This document shows positions 8,793 through 18,300 of a DNA stretch of 26,360 nucleotides, piece after piece. The first letter of the stretch is position 1. Each line of letters opens with the position of its first letter. Source of the DNA: Ascoidea tarda (nom. inval.) (taxonomy: Eukaryota; Ascomycota; Saccharomycetes; Ascoideales; Ascoideaceae); the NCBI GenBank assembly GCA_030560485.1, contig JAKTTS010000193.1, positions 1 to 26,360 of the forward strand, written 5' to 3'. A program made the translations under genes and the position numbers. The notes beneath the pieces were generated by a model. That model searched no databases, was not told the DNA's origin, and was given only the letters and a program-made list of their open reading frames with translations.

Positions 8793-11700
8793 TCAAGACT
8801 GATTTCCACAGTCAGCACAAATTGAAGTATCTCTATTGTCAATAGTTTTGCGATAAAATTTGACTCCACTACATATTTCGCAAATTTTTTTATCATTTTC
8901 ACTTCCCTTTCTGTTTCGGCCTCTTGAAAATAGACTTCCGGTTGATCTGTTATGTAGTGAATAGAAAGAACCGGATTTATTTAGCTTTGGAGGTTGAAGT
9001 CCATTTAGGGACTGTTCAGAAATAACATTACTCAATGCATTATCGGCATTGTATTCAACAGGAACCAGGAGGACGTCTTTATTAACAAAGGGTTTTAAAC
9101 CCGTTTGATTATCAGCATTGATTTCAGGATAATACCTATTGAGCGGCTTACTTTTTCCAGATCCTAAAGAATTTGGCAACTCAGAAATCAAAGATTTCAG
9201 GACTATCCTTTTCTCGATTGAAGGAGAACTGGATCTTCCTTTAATGTTAATAAAAGGTTTTGATTTTGATGGCTTCACTAGACTTGTAACAGTCAATTTT
9301 CTTTTTTTATCTTGACAAGGCTCCTCATTTTTTTTGGTTTTTAATAAATGTTCCAATATAAGTTTTCTTATATGATACCCTGAATCTTGTCTAAATATTC
9401 GGATAATCCCATTTTTATCCGCGCTAACAATAACTGGATCATCAACTGGATCATGGTTTTCAAAACTCATTATTTTTTTATTTTTCTTCTTCTTGGAGCA
9501 ACCACAATCATTATTATTGCTATTAACACTTGTGGTATTAGCATGCGAGTCATTTGTAGAACTTTTTACAGGTGATCCAAAAGAGCTGTTATTATCATTA
9601 TTTTCTGAATTTTGAGTGATTGCATTTTTTTGAAGATCTTCATAAGTAGAGTATAAATCATAAATTGGATCATTAGATAAAGACAAAAACTTCTTGGTGA
9701 CCCTTGGAGCAAATGTTGCACAACTGACCTGATATCGATGTGCATGAAATTCGAAATAATTTCCATTTTTAAGGTTTTTAGGTATTTCGTCTTTGTAATC
9801 AATGTTTTTCTTTTTCAGCATTGAATTGTAGAGTAAGCTTTTTTTTGATTTTTTTTCATATTTGCTTAAAACTTCTTGATCGTTTATTCTCCACATATAG
9901 ATGCAATTATTTTCCGAGCCACAAATAAGGTACTCGTTATCATCAGAAACGGTTGCAACCACTTGAGAAGATTCATTTTGTAAGCCTTTGAATTTAGTCA
10001 CCAAGCCTCTAGTTAAATGCGAATATATTCTGATTCTTGAATCGTTTGTTGTTATTACAATTCTCGTATCAGTTGTTTCATTGAAGGCAGATGATAAATA
10101 AGAAGGGGATCCATTCGATGATTTATTTTCATTGATAGGATTCAAGTTTAGATTTAAATTTAAATTTAAATTCTGATTCAAGTCCAAACCTGAATCAATT
10201 GGGACATCAAAGGTTTGAATACCGGATATTTTAGAACCACGGGAATTTTTTCCATAATTATTTCGAACCTCAAATTGATATTTTAAATTTAAATCGATAG
10301 TTTCAAAACAAAAGCAAATTCCATTAAAAGTTCCAGCAAAAGTCAATTTGCCATTAGGAGAAAAACAAATGGCAGTGATTAAGCTCGTTAAAGTTTGTTG
10401 ATAACTTACTTCATTGTCTAATATTGACCAAAAACGTAAACCGTTATCTAAAGAGCCACTTAAAAAAAACCTATCATCAGTGGGAAAAAAACAAACTGAA
10501 GTTACACATTCAGGATGATTAAACACGCCTAAACAAGTATGTCTATCAATATGCCATAAACGAACAGTTCCATCTTTCGAGGCTGATAATAGAAAGTTAT
10601 TTTTGCTCCAGGCTAATGAAAGTATGTCCAGAGAATGCCCCTTAAAGATTCTTATTGGATCATCATGAAAAACAGGAGCATATACAGGCTTTGGAGAGTT
10701 TTTCTTTGAAGGTTGGTTGTTTGGATCATGATCACTTTGATCTGATACTGAAGGAGGAGTGGCTAAATTGATGTTGTTATTGATATTGGCATTGTTAATG
10801 GCATTGATATTGATGTTGTTATTGTTGATGTTATCATTGTTAGCGATGTTGTTTACACCATTAGAGTTGTTTAAGCTGTTTAAGTTATTTGGGATATTAT
10901 TGATATCATTAACTGTTGATTTATTAACGTTGTGCTGGTATTCAAGACGATCAAGAGGCGATGATATGACTTTCCAGACTCTTATTATGCAGTCTTGACC
11001 AGCAGCAGCTAAGTATTTGCCGTCAGCACTGAATTTCAAGGCCCATATTGCGCCTCTTTTATTTGAATTTGCCTGGCTGTTTATTGTGTTTGATATGGTG
11101 GAGCGAATTGATTTATTTGATTTGACGTCGCTTGTGTCATTTGATTTGAATTTGTTGATCAAGGTCAATTCAGTATGAGGAATTATAGTGTTATTGATGA
11201 TGTTTGAGTTATTGAGATCGGAGGTATTTTGGTCTTGGGTTAAATTTAGTTCTTGAGCTAAAAATAAGCGATTACAAAAATTTGACTTTTCTTTTGATTT
11301 TGATAGTAATCTCAAGTATTTTGGTTGAACAAATAACTGGACAAGATCAATTTTGTTGTCATAGAAATATTCATCGGGAAAAAAATCATATGAGAGAGGC
11401 AAAGTGCTGTTATAAGTGGGATAATTACCAGTATGAAAATTGGTGGTGTGGTAGTTTTCAGTGTCAAAACCTGCATGTATATTTGGATTAATATTAAAGT
11501 TGTTGTTGTTGTTGTTTTGATAATTGTTATAGTTGTTATTGGTATTGATGTTGATGTTTTTCAGATTTGAAGAATTTGTTTGGTCGAATTTGTTTAAATC
11601 TAATATATTTGATATATGTTTTTCCAAGGGATTATGATTTGAATTTGATTTTGAAGTTACTGGATGATCAGCGATTTCATTGTTGCTCAAGTAATCAGAT

Positions 11701-12341
11701 AACGAATCGTCAAGAGATTGATTGTGATTTTTATCATTAGCAAATTCATCATCAATATCATTTTTGTTATTGATGTTTTTGATTAATTTTTTTGTCAAGT
11801 TTTTGGCTGCAATGCTCCTATGACTATTTGTTTTTATAGAAGTTTTTCTACTTGTAGTATTGCTGTTGTCGACGATGGAAAGATTATCATCTTCAGAGTC
11901 CGAGGATGCTGGAATTCTGGTATTGTTATTTGGGGTAAAAATATTTTTGCCGAAAATAGACAGAGAATCAGCTCTTAGTTTTGATCTGGATCTCGACCTT
12001 GATCTGGATCTGGATCTTGAGATTTTAATGTCACTTAGAGATCTGTCGATAGAATTGCGATTATCAGTGTTTGGGTCAAGATTTTGGCTGAGAATTAGGT
12101 TGTTGTTAGAGTTATTATTAGAATTTGTGTGGGGGTTAGTATTGCTGCTGTTACTGCTACTATTGGTAGTGTTGTTGTTTGATGAATCGTTGGTTGAAAA
12201 AATACTGAAAAAAGTCTTTCTAGGATTAGAGCCTAGGAAGAAGAAACTGGAGCCAGTGTTGTTTGGATTAGAGGATTTGAGGTTGTCGTTGGAAGAGTTT
12301 GGGGGAGATATGATATTGATTGCTGGGGTGTTCATGGTCAT
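8793..12341 (-). CDS. WDR44/Dgr2-type WD-repeat protein
   Basis: This protein of about 1182 residues has the WDR44 family propeller, like yeast Dgr2 and Ymr102c. Blade 1 starts near residue 428 (GAIWALKFSADGKYLAAAGQD). The next repeats start near 563 (FKGHS..DILSLAWSKNNFLL, DGTVRLWH) and run on to a blade with YLICGSENNCIYMW and a late one with DPVIVSADKNGIIRIF. An Asn-rich loop of about 85 residues splits blades 1 and 2. The N-terminus is disordered, Asn/Ser-rich, with an (SR)6 run at 108-120. The last residues carry CxxC-17-CxxC (C1154, C1157, C1175, C1178). I chose the ATG at 12341 (MTMNTPAIN). The frame stays open to 12743, but that extension translates a pyrimidine-rich promoter into hydrophobic, unlikely sequence. 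A second ATG two codons in (12335) is also possible. The exact role is unknown. Confidence 0.88.
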   Translation of the reverse strand: MTMNTPAINIISPPNSSNDNLKSSNPNNTGSSFFFLGSNPRKTFFSIFSTNDSSNNNTTNSSSNSSNTNPHTNSNNNSNNNLILSQNLDPNTDNRNSIDRSLSDIKISRSRSRSRSRSRSKLRADSLSIFGKNIFTPNNNTRIPASSDSEDDNLSIVDNSNTTSRKTSIKTNSHRSIAAKNLTKKLIKNINNKNDIDDEFANDKNHNQSLDDSLSDYLSNNEIADHPVTSKSNSNHNPLEKHISNILDLNKFDQTNSSNLKNININTNNNYNNYQNNNNNNFNINPNIHAGFDTENYHTTNFHTGNYPTYNSTLPLSYDFFPDEYFYDNKIDLVQLFVQPKYLRLLSKSKEKSNFCNRLFLAQELNLTQDQNTSDLNNSNIINNTIIPHTELTLINKFKSNDTSDVKSNKSIRSTISNTINSQANSNKRGAIWALKFSADGKYLAAAGQDCIIRVWKVISSPLDRLEYQHNVNKSTVNDINNIPNNLNSLNNSNGVNNIANNDNINNNNININAINNANINNNINLATPPSVSDQSDHDPNNQPSKKNSPKPVYAPVFHDDPIRIFKGHSLDILSLAWSKNNFLLSASKDGTVRLWHIDRHTCLGVFNHPECVTSVCFFPTDDRFFLSGSLDNGLRFWSILDNEVSYQQTLTSLITAICFSPNGKLTFAGTFNGICFCFETIDLNLKYQFEVRNNYGKNSRGSKISGIQTFDVPIDSGLDLNQNLNLNLNLNLNPINENKSSNGSPSYLSSAFNETTDTRIVITTNDSRIRIYSHLTRGLVTKFKGLQNESSQVVATVSDDNEYLICGSENNCIYMWRINDQEVLSKYEKKSKKSLLYNSMLKKKNIDYKDEIPKNLKNGNYFEFHAHRYQVSCATFAPRVTKKFLSLSNDPIYDLYSTYEDLQKNAITQNSENNDNNSSFGSPVKSSTNDSHANTTSVNSNNNDCGCSKKKKNKKIMSFENHDPVDDPVIVSADKNGIIRIFRQDSGYHIRKLILEHLLKTKKNEEPCQDKKRKLTVTSLVKPSKSKPFINIKGRSSSPSIEKRIVLKSLISELPNSLGSGKSKPLNRYYPEINADNQTGLKPFVNKDVLLVPVEYNADNALSNVISEQSLNGLQPPKLNKSGSFYSLHNRSTGSLFSRGRNRKGSENDKKICEICSGVKFYRKTIDNRDTSICADCGNQS
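10146..10172 (-). repeat. TTTAAA-type hexamer repeat (Asn-Leu repeats)
   Basis: A short tandem of (AATTTA)n in coding sequence gives alternating Asn-Leu residues in a loop between WD blades of the WDR44-like protein. Confidence 0.8.
10762..10905 (-). repeat. Asn/Ile-rich trinucleotide tract between WD blades
   Basis: AAT/AAC/ATC-rich codons form a mostly Asn insertion between the first and second WD repeats of the WDR44-like protein. It is imperfect and probably a disordered surface loop. Confidence 0.8.
11982..12020 (-). repeat. (Ser-Arg)6 dipeptide repeat
   Basis: Thirteen residues alternate Ser and Arg (SRSRSRSRSRSRS), coded by TCA/TCC/TCG and AGA/AGG. It is an RS-type stretch near the N-terminus of the WDR44-like protein, potentially a substrate for SR-protein kinases. 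Confidence 0.9.
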
Positions 12342-12476
12342 CTGGAGAAGAGAAATTGTAAACAGAGATAGAGAATAACAGAAGATTAGACAATTGGGAG
12401 AAACATTTAGTGAGGAAGGAATATTGAGAAGTGGAAAGAAAAATAGGGCACAATAAGAAAATGTCTGGATATGGGT

Positions 12477-12521
12477 AAGAAGAACAAGAAGAACAAGAAG
12501 CAGAAGAAGCAGAAGAAGAAA
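12477..12521 (+). repeat. AGAAGAACA/AGCAGAAGA purine microsatellite
   Basis: Imperfect triplet-based purine repeat (AGA/AGC/ACA) in the 5' flank of the WDR44-like gene. It reads as a pyrimidine tract in that gene's transcript direction. Confidence 0.85.
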
Positions 12522-12873
12522 ATATAAATAAAATACAGATTGAGCCAAGCGAGAGTAAGCAATTGGATAGCAATAGAACCTAATGTACTGCTTCAGAGCT
12601 GCGACTGAACCTTCCACAAGGCCCGCGGAAAGGCTGCGGTGCGATCGCTGCTCCTCACAAAACTGTGCCGGCACAATACGGCTCCAACGCGGCTCCACCA
12701 TCGGAACAACTGGACGCGTTGCTCCGTAGGACAGTACCATCATAGTGGCGTTTTGTTGTTGCTTGCGTGGAGTGACGTGTATATGCAGTTAGTCCATGGA
12801 GGTGGTAAGTGCGTGAGGGCTGCGTGTGCGTGTCATATTTACACGCGTGTGTTTTCTTTTCTGCGAAATATCA

Positions 12874-12882
12874 ATTGCCACC
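12874..12882 (-). promoter_or_regulatory. PACE-like Rpn4 site of RPN9
   Basis: The minus strand reads GGTGGCAAT, eight of nine bases of the proteasome-associated control element GGTGGCAAA bound by Rpn4 in S. cerevisiae. It lies 88 bases upstream of RPN9, a proteasome gene, which makes the match more credible than chance. Binding is inferred. Confidence 0.6.
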
Positions 12883-12969
12883 ATCAGCTCTAAAGCCTGA
12901 ACCACCAACTGCTGATTGAGATACTCGAAATTGCAACCAATTACTGTTCATTGATCGTGATATTCCACC

Positions 12970-14217
12970 ATGGCTGACCAAGAGAACGAGGATGCTTCCA
13001 CTGTGCTTGCAACTTTGAGAATAGAATCCAACGAGGATCTAATTCCCTTTTTCTATACTTTTGAAGACTACTATGAGAGAAAGTTATGGCATCAATTGAC
13101 TAAATCTGTCGATGAATTCTTTCACAATGAGCTATCCAAACCCATTAGGGTCAGACTATTTCACCAGTTTATTCTCAAATTTTACCAAAACATAAATCAA
13201 TTGAAGTTTGTTCAATTTGCTTTAACAGCTTCCAGTGAAATTGAATCAAATGAGGAAAAACTCTTTTTCTTGCAAAACATAAAGGACAAATTGGAAGCAA
13301 ATTTGCCTGAAGATTACCACAATTATAACAAAAACAAAAAAATTGCTTTCAATTTAAATGACTACTTTAATAAAATCGACGATAAGATCGACGCCTTTAT
13401 TTTTTTGCAAATAGAGATTTCAAGAATTCAATTATTCTTAAACGAACTAGAAAAATCAAGAGAAATCTTGGATAAAATGGCACTTGAAATCGATTTACTA
13501 TCTTCAATTAATAACGTTATTAACGCATCCTTTTATTCAACTAACGCCCAATATTACAAATTGAAAAATGATTATAACGACTTTTACAAAAACTCTTTAT
13601 TATACTTGGCTTGTCTCGATAGCGATTTGTTGAACGAGTTGTCTGAAGTTGATAAGCAATTAATTGCTTACGATTTAAGTATTGCGGCTTTGTTAGGTGA
13701 CAAAATCTACAATTTTGGTGAATTATTACTACATGATATCCTAAACTCGTTGAAAAATGATAAATACTCTTGGTTAAGAGACTTTTTATTCATTCTAAAC
13801 TCTGGTGACTTGAATAAATTCGAATCAGTCTTGTCTTTGATCTTTGAAAAATCTCCCTTACTATTGCAAAACGAATTTTTTCTCAAACAAAAAATTTGCC
13901 TAATGGCTTTAATCGAACTCATCTTTCAAAAGCCCAATGGTCAAAGAGTCCTCACCTTCAACGAAATTTCCAAAACAACAAGATTACCAATAAACGATGT
14001 CGAACACTTGGTCATGAGAGCATTGAGTTTAAATCTCTTGAAGGGTTTCATCGATCAAGTCAATAATACAATCACTGTAACCTGGGTCCAACCAAGAATC
14101 ATGAATATCGATCAGGTTGAAAGTATGAGAGATAAATTAGACTCCTGGTCAAATAATGTCGAAAACTTGGCTGGGTTCATGCGTGACAATGGTAATGAAA
14201 TCTGGACTTTTGTTTAA
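12970..14217 (+). CDS. RPN9: 26S proteasome lid subunit Rpn9 (PSMD13)
   Basis: A 415-residue PCI-domain subunit of the 19S regulatory particle lid, needed for lid assembly and stable 26S proteasome. It aligns along its length with S. cerevisiae Rpn9 (393 residues): N-terminal LATLRIESNEDL, ERKLWHQLTKSVDEFF, central ASFYSTNAQYYKLKNDYNDF and YDLSIAALLGDKIYNFGELL. The PCI winged-helix part runs about 300-380, with ISKTTRLPINDVEHLVMRAL and TVTWVQPRIM. It ends with an IWTFV tail. The start is well placed: it matches the family N-terminus and sits in a strong context (ACCATGG). No in-frame CTG codon was found. A PACE-like Rpn4 site lies just upstream. It converges on GAR1, 242 bases between stops. 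Confidence 0.97.
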   Translation: MADQENEDASTVLATLRIESNEDLIPFFYTFEDYYERKLWHQLTKSVDEFFHNELSKPIRVRLFHQFILKFYQNINQLKFVQFALTASSEIESNEEKLFFLQNIKDKLEANLPEDYHNYNKNKKIAFNLNDYFNKIDDKIDAFIFLQIEISRIQLFLNELEKSREILDKMALEIDLLSSINNVINASFYSTNAQYYKLKNDYNDFYKNSLLYLACLDSDLLNELSEVDKQLIAYDLSIAALLGDKIYNFGELLLHDILNSLKNDKYSWLRDFLFILNSGDLNKFESVLSLIFEKSPLLLQNEFFLKQKICLMALIELIFQKPNGQRVLTFNEISKTTRLPINDVEHLVMRALSLNLLKGFIDQVNNTITVTWVQPRIMNIDQVESMRDKLDSWSNNVENLAGFMRDNGNEIWTFV

Positions 14218-14459
14218 TTCAATTAAGTTCCAATTAACTTTATTTCAATCTATGAATTCTAATACAACAATGTATTTTTCCCTTTTCTTTTCCTTTCCTT
14301 TCCTTTCACTCTCATCTACACTACTAAATATATTACACCACAACCCCCATGGTCTGCAAACACGATTTAACATGTAAAAGAAAAAAACACCTTATATTGT
14401 ACAAAAGAACGTATTTATATCTATTATCCAAAAGAAGAAGCAAATTCCTTTGCTCAGGC
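14218..14459. other. Convergent 3' intergenic region RPN9/GAR1
   Basis: Both genes end into these 242 bases. The only notable feature is a (CCTTT)n-like pyrimidine tract at about 14276-14315. No gene is seen. Confidence 0.7.
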
Positions 14460-15080
14460 TCAGAATCTGTCTCTGCCTCCTCTTCCTCCTCGGCCTCCAA
14501 AACCACCACGGCTGCCGCCGCGACCACCGCCACGACCTCCAAAACCGCCTCTTCCTCCACGGCCACCGCCGCCTCTGGAAGCGAAACCACCTCTGGAAGC
14601 AAAACCGCCTCGGCCGCCAAAACCTCCTCGGCCGCCAAAACCTCCTCGGCCGCCACGAGAGCCACCCCTGCCGCCAGCGCCTTTGTTCTTGGGCTTCTTC
14701 ACCTTGAAACCTGCCACCTTGGGCTGGGGCAAAAATCTTTCAACTGGCAACAACTTGTCGTCTCCAATATAGAACTTGTCTCCATCCTTAAACGACTCTG
14801 CTTTCACTCCCTCCGATGGTTTGATCGTGAAATACACCTCATTCACTGGTCCCAATATTTCATCAACTTTACCGATTTGCGTCTTGTTCTCCAAAAATAT
14901 TGGCGCATTGAAATATGGAATCTTGGAGTTAATTGAACGACAAACAATGTCTCCCTCACATGGATGCAAAAAACTGCCCATGGGCAATATTGCATCTGGA
15001 GGCCCTTGAGGTTGACGATTGAATCCGCCTCGTCCACCTCTGCCTCCACGGCCACCTCGGCTACCACCTCTAAATGACAT
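14460..15080 (-). CDS. GAR1: H/ACA snoRNP protein Gar1
   Basis: A 206-residue Gar1, one of the four core proteins of H/ACA snoRNPs that direct rRNA pseudouridylation and 18S rRNA processing in the nucleolus. An N-terminal RGG box (residues 1-27) is followed by the six-stranded barrel core at about 30-130, almost identical to yeast Gar1 ([69 protein letters not shown]). The C-terminal RGG/GGF box runs about 143-206. The chosen start ([10 protein letters not shown]) matches the yeast protein; an in-frame ATG nine codons upstream at 15107 is possible but unlikely. Base composition is GC-richer than neighbours because of Gly/Arg codons. It is divergent from the Aquarius gene. Confidence 0.97.
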   Translation of the reverse strand: MSFRGGSRGGRGGRGGRGGFNRQPQGPPDAILPMGSFLHPCEGDIVCRSINSKIPYFNAPIFLENKTQIGKVDEILGPVNEVYFTIKPSEGVKAESFKDGDKFYIGDDKLLPVERFLPQPKVAGFKVKKPKNKGAGGRGGSRGGRGGFGGRGGFGGRGGFASRGGFASRGGGGRGGRGGFGGRGGGRGGSRGGFGGRGGRGGRDRF

Positions 15081-15170
15081 TTCTATACTGTTTCTAATTG
15101 ACTTCAATTGACTTTACTGGAAAACAATAATCTAAAACTCCAATTTTTAAACCTTTTTTCATCAATCAAA

Positions 15171-15179
15171 AAAAATTTT
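15171..15179. promoter_or_regulatory. RRPE-like element (AAAAATTTT)
   Basis: AAAAATTTT within an A/T tract, 91 bases from the GAR1 start. It matches the rRNA-processing element core (Stb3 target) found upstream of ribosome-biogenesis genes in yeasts. The word is common by chance in AT-rich DNA; support comes mainly from GAR1 being such a gene. Confidence 0.35.
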
Positions 15180-15196
15180 CCATATTTCATTTCAGT

Positions 15197-15202
15197 CACG
15201 TG
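15197..15202. promoter_or_regulatory. CACGTG E-box (Cbf1-type)
   Basis: A palindromic CACGTG in the context TCACGTGCA, near the middle of the GAR1/Aquarius intergenic space. It is a Cbf1 or other bHLH site in yeasts. Stretches of this GC content are rare in the region, so the hit is less likely to be chance. Confidence 0.55.
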
Positions 15203-15290
15203 CATCCATTTAAACTTTTTTTTCATTTTTAATTAAAATCTCAAACCAGATCAATTTTTTGATCTTCTTTATCGCTCTTTTTATAACTAA

Positions 15291-15305
15291 ATGAACTTAC
15301 AATGA
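15291..15305 (+). promoter_or_regulatory. Four-codon uORF overlapping the Aquarius start
   Basis: ATG AAC TTA CAA TGA (MNLQ, stop) begins 11 bases before the Aquarius ATG, and its TGA overlaps that ATG (ATGA). The uORF start has T at -3 and the main start has A at -3, so leaky scanning would favour the main start. It matters only if transcription starts upstream of 15291. Confidence 0.6.
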
Positions 15306-18300
15306 CTGAAATTATCAACGATGAGATTGATGTACTTGAAATAGCGAAAAAGAATTGGTTATTTGATGATAAAAACAAAAAAAAACTTCTCAAAACGAAG
15401 CGTGATGATCAGATTATATCTTTAATTCTAAATCATCTTTTGAAGAATCCCCAAAACACTGCCAATACTGATAGTAATATTAACTACAATTTATTAACTC
15501 AATTGGAATCTCTAAACTATTTGGAAAGCTATTTATGGGTCATGTTTGATGATTTTTCCACAAATGACCATATTATCTCGATTTCTTTATTGCTTCTAGC
15601 TAAATCGACAAATACCGATTATACTGCTTCTATATGGTCCTCTTTAAGAATAAATGAATATACTAACTTCAATGACAATAACGATCAATACATTAATTCT
15701 GATAGGGGAGCATTTACATCCTTGTTTGGAAGGGTTTTGTCACTTTTATTATCAGACTCTTATACTGATAGACTGATAATCCAGAAAACCTATCTATTAG
15801 CATTTATAAATTTATTGCTTAACAATTTGGATCATCGTTTCATTAAATCACAATTATCTCCAATTTTTAATATTCTGACTTGGTCAAATTTGTCAACAAA
15901 CAGAAAACAAACTATTTTCAATAACTATCCTCATATAAAGAAAATGTATAATAAATTCGAAAAAAAACTCAATGCTCAGAATGATCAAGATAAAAACGAA
16001 CAAAATGAAATTAAAAAATCAGATTTTATTTTCAGACTGAACTGGCTATACCATTTTCTTTTAAACTACATCTTCATAATCTCAGCCAATAATTCTAATA
16101 ATTCTAATAATATTTCAATTAAAAATCAAATAATAATTGATTACTCTTTGATGGTTTTTCAATTTTTAATTGATATTTTATCTCAATTATCAACTCGTGC
16201 ATTCATAAATCCTCTAATTAAAGATATCAACTTGTTAGCTTTTACTAATTTATATATAATTGACAAAAACCTTAAAAACTCAGATCTCTTGAAAATGTTC
16301 GATATCTTATTGTACTATATTTACAACCCAATTGACGATTTTACTGGAATTATAACATCAAATGAATCGGTTCAAACTAATTACTATAATAGTTTGGAAT
16401 CTTTTCAAAAAATTATTTACAAATTGTTTCAAAATAAAACAAATGATACTCAAATTCTTGAGTTATCAAAGGCTTCTTTAACATATTTGACTAATAAATC
16501 TTTTTTTATATCAAAACTATCTTCATTAGACTCACAGGATTTAAAATTAATATTGAACGAAATTAATCTAAACTTGAACTATTCTACTTCGCTTAATATT
16601 CAACTAACAAAAGAATTGTTTATTCACTTTATATATTTCAACTATTACAATCCTTTAACATATTTAAATGATTTTTACAAAGTATCTTTATTGCCTGATC
16701 AATCTTCAATCCTTGAAAATTATAATTTATATCAATTGGATTATCAGATGAAAAATAGATCAATACTATGGTTTTCAAAGCCATTGTACAAGCTTGGATT
16801 ACAGTACTTATCAATGAATGATTTTTTATTTAGAAGTTTTTTTCTCCAAAGAGATGAATTTTTCTACCAAATACTGAATGATATCGAGTTGATAATAAAA
16901 AGATTAAACCATAAAATCTATAGATCTGATATAAATAATGAAGAATTGAAATTACAAGGTTTTAGCAAAATGGCCTTAAAAATTACAAACAAACCATCCA
17001 TTGTATCCACAACTTTTAACGCTTCAATAAAAACATCTTATCCTGATGTAGTGAACTTAGAGGTTCAGTTAAATTTAAATAAATTATCTGACAGCATAAT
17101 TAATGAATGGGACGAACTATCAAGAAATGATATAATCTTTTTAGTTTCTCTCACAGAAAAAAAAAATTCAAATAATTTTTTAGAATCTTTAGGAATTCGT
17201 CAAATTACTTCTGGTAAAATCACTGAAATTGTTGACGGATATTCTAAAAAAATTCACTTTGCAGAAAAAAATAACACATTAGGTGAGGAGATTCTGAGCA
17301 ATGATATATCAAATTATAAACTTAAGTTACGACGTTTTTATATTGATATTGATGCAAAAGTGTATCATGAAATTTCAAATTTTGGTAATGATAAACAAAA
17401 ATTTGATTCTATGCTTTCTAATATCAATCTAATTGTTAGACGAAAAAAAAGAGAAAATAATTTTTACCAAATTTTGTCCAATATGAAATTATTAGTAAGT
17501 CAAACAGAATTGAACTTACCTTGTTTGCTTTTAGGGAATTTTTTGGGATTTGATACAAAAATTCATAACAACAACGATAATTGGATTCTTGACATGAAAA
17601 ATAATTTTATTGATTTAAATCATTTATTTCAATGTTTTCCTGATTATAATTTAACAATAAATAATAAAAAATATCCTAAAATTTTAAAAAAACGTAAAAT
17701 AATTTCAAATAATGTTGACGAGAATATTCATGAAACATTTACTCCTCCTTTTTTGCTTAAAAAAACTAATCAAATTAAGAAAACCATATCAATTTATTCC
17801 TATGATCAGAAAAAGTTATCGAATTTTTCAGATAATAATCATAAACCTTTGATAAAATTTACAGAAATCCAAATGAAATCAATTATATCTGGAAGTTTAC
17901 CTGGTTTAACAATAATATTGGGACCACCTGGAACTGGTAAAACTGATGTGGCTACTCAAATAATATCAAATATATTTAATAATTTTCCATATCAAAAAAC
18001 CTTGATTATAACACATAGTAATCATGCATTAAACCATTTATTTGCCAAACTTTCTCAGCTTGGAACCATTGACGAACAGTTTTTACTAAGACTTGGATAT
18101 GGAGAACAGGGCTTATCTAATTCAGCTTCAGAAGATGAAATTCAGAATCGGTCATCATTTTGTTCTTTTGGAAGAGTTGAACATTCAATTAGTCAAATTC
18201 CCGTTTTATTAAAAAAAGTTGATACACTTGCAGAAAGTTTGAACATTATTGGTGCTCATGGAAACTCATGTGAAACTGCAATATTTTTTTACAACTCATA

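Larger units (their letters stand above)
12342..12969. promoter_or_regulatory. Divergent promoter, WDR44-like gene / RPN9
   Basis: These 628 bases separate the two divergent starts. Next to the WDR44-like gene the minus strand is pyrimidine-rich (an AGAAGAAC-type microsatellite on the plus strand at 12477-12521), as in many yeast 5' leaders. The middle, about 12596-12780, is GC-rich with several palindromic words. Toward RPN9 lie two ACGCGT words (12714-12719, 12843-12848), TGACGT (12773-12778) and a PACE-like site (12874-12882). The final 87 bases before the RPN9 ATG contain no upstream ATG. Confidence 0.7.
15081..15301. promoter_or_regulatory. Shared divergent promoter GAR1 / Aquarius
   Basis: Only 221 bases separate the two starts, so the promoters must overlap. 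The stretch is AT-rich with A/T tracts. It holds a CACGTG E-box, an RRPE-like AAAAATTTT and, at the Aquarius end, a four-codon uORF. These are described in separate entries. Confidence 0.7.

Noticed and set aside
12342-12743. N-terminal extension of the WDR44-like frame to an ATG at 12743
   Set aside because: It would add 134 residues, mostly hydrophobic and made by translating a pyrimidine microsatellite and a GC-rich promoter island. The disordered Asn/Ser-rich N-terminus starting at 12341 is more typical, and the extension would leave little room for the divergent promoter.
14349-14936. 195-codon Ala/Ser/Thr-rich plus-strand frame
   Set aside because: It is antisense to GAR1. Its composition is simply the complement of the RGG-coding repeats.
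15081-15107. Nine-residue N-terminal extension of Gar1
   Set aside because: The upstream in-frame ATG at 15107 adds residues with no RGG character. The family start is MSFRGG.
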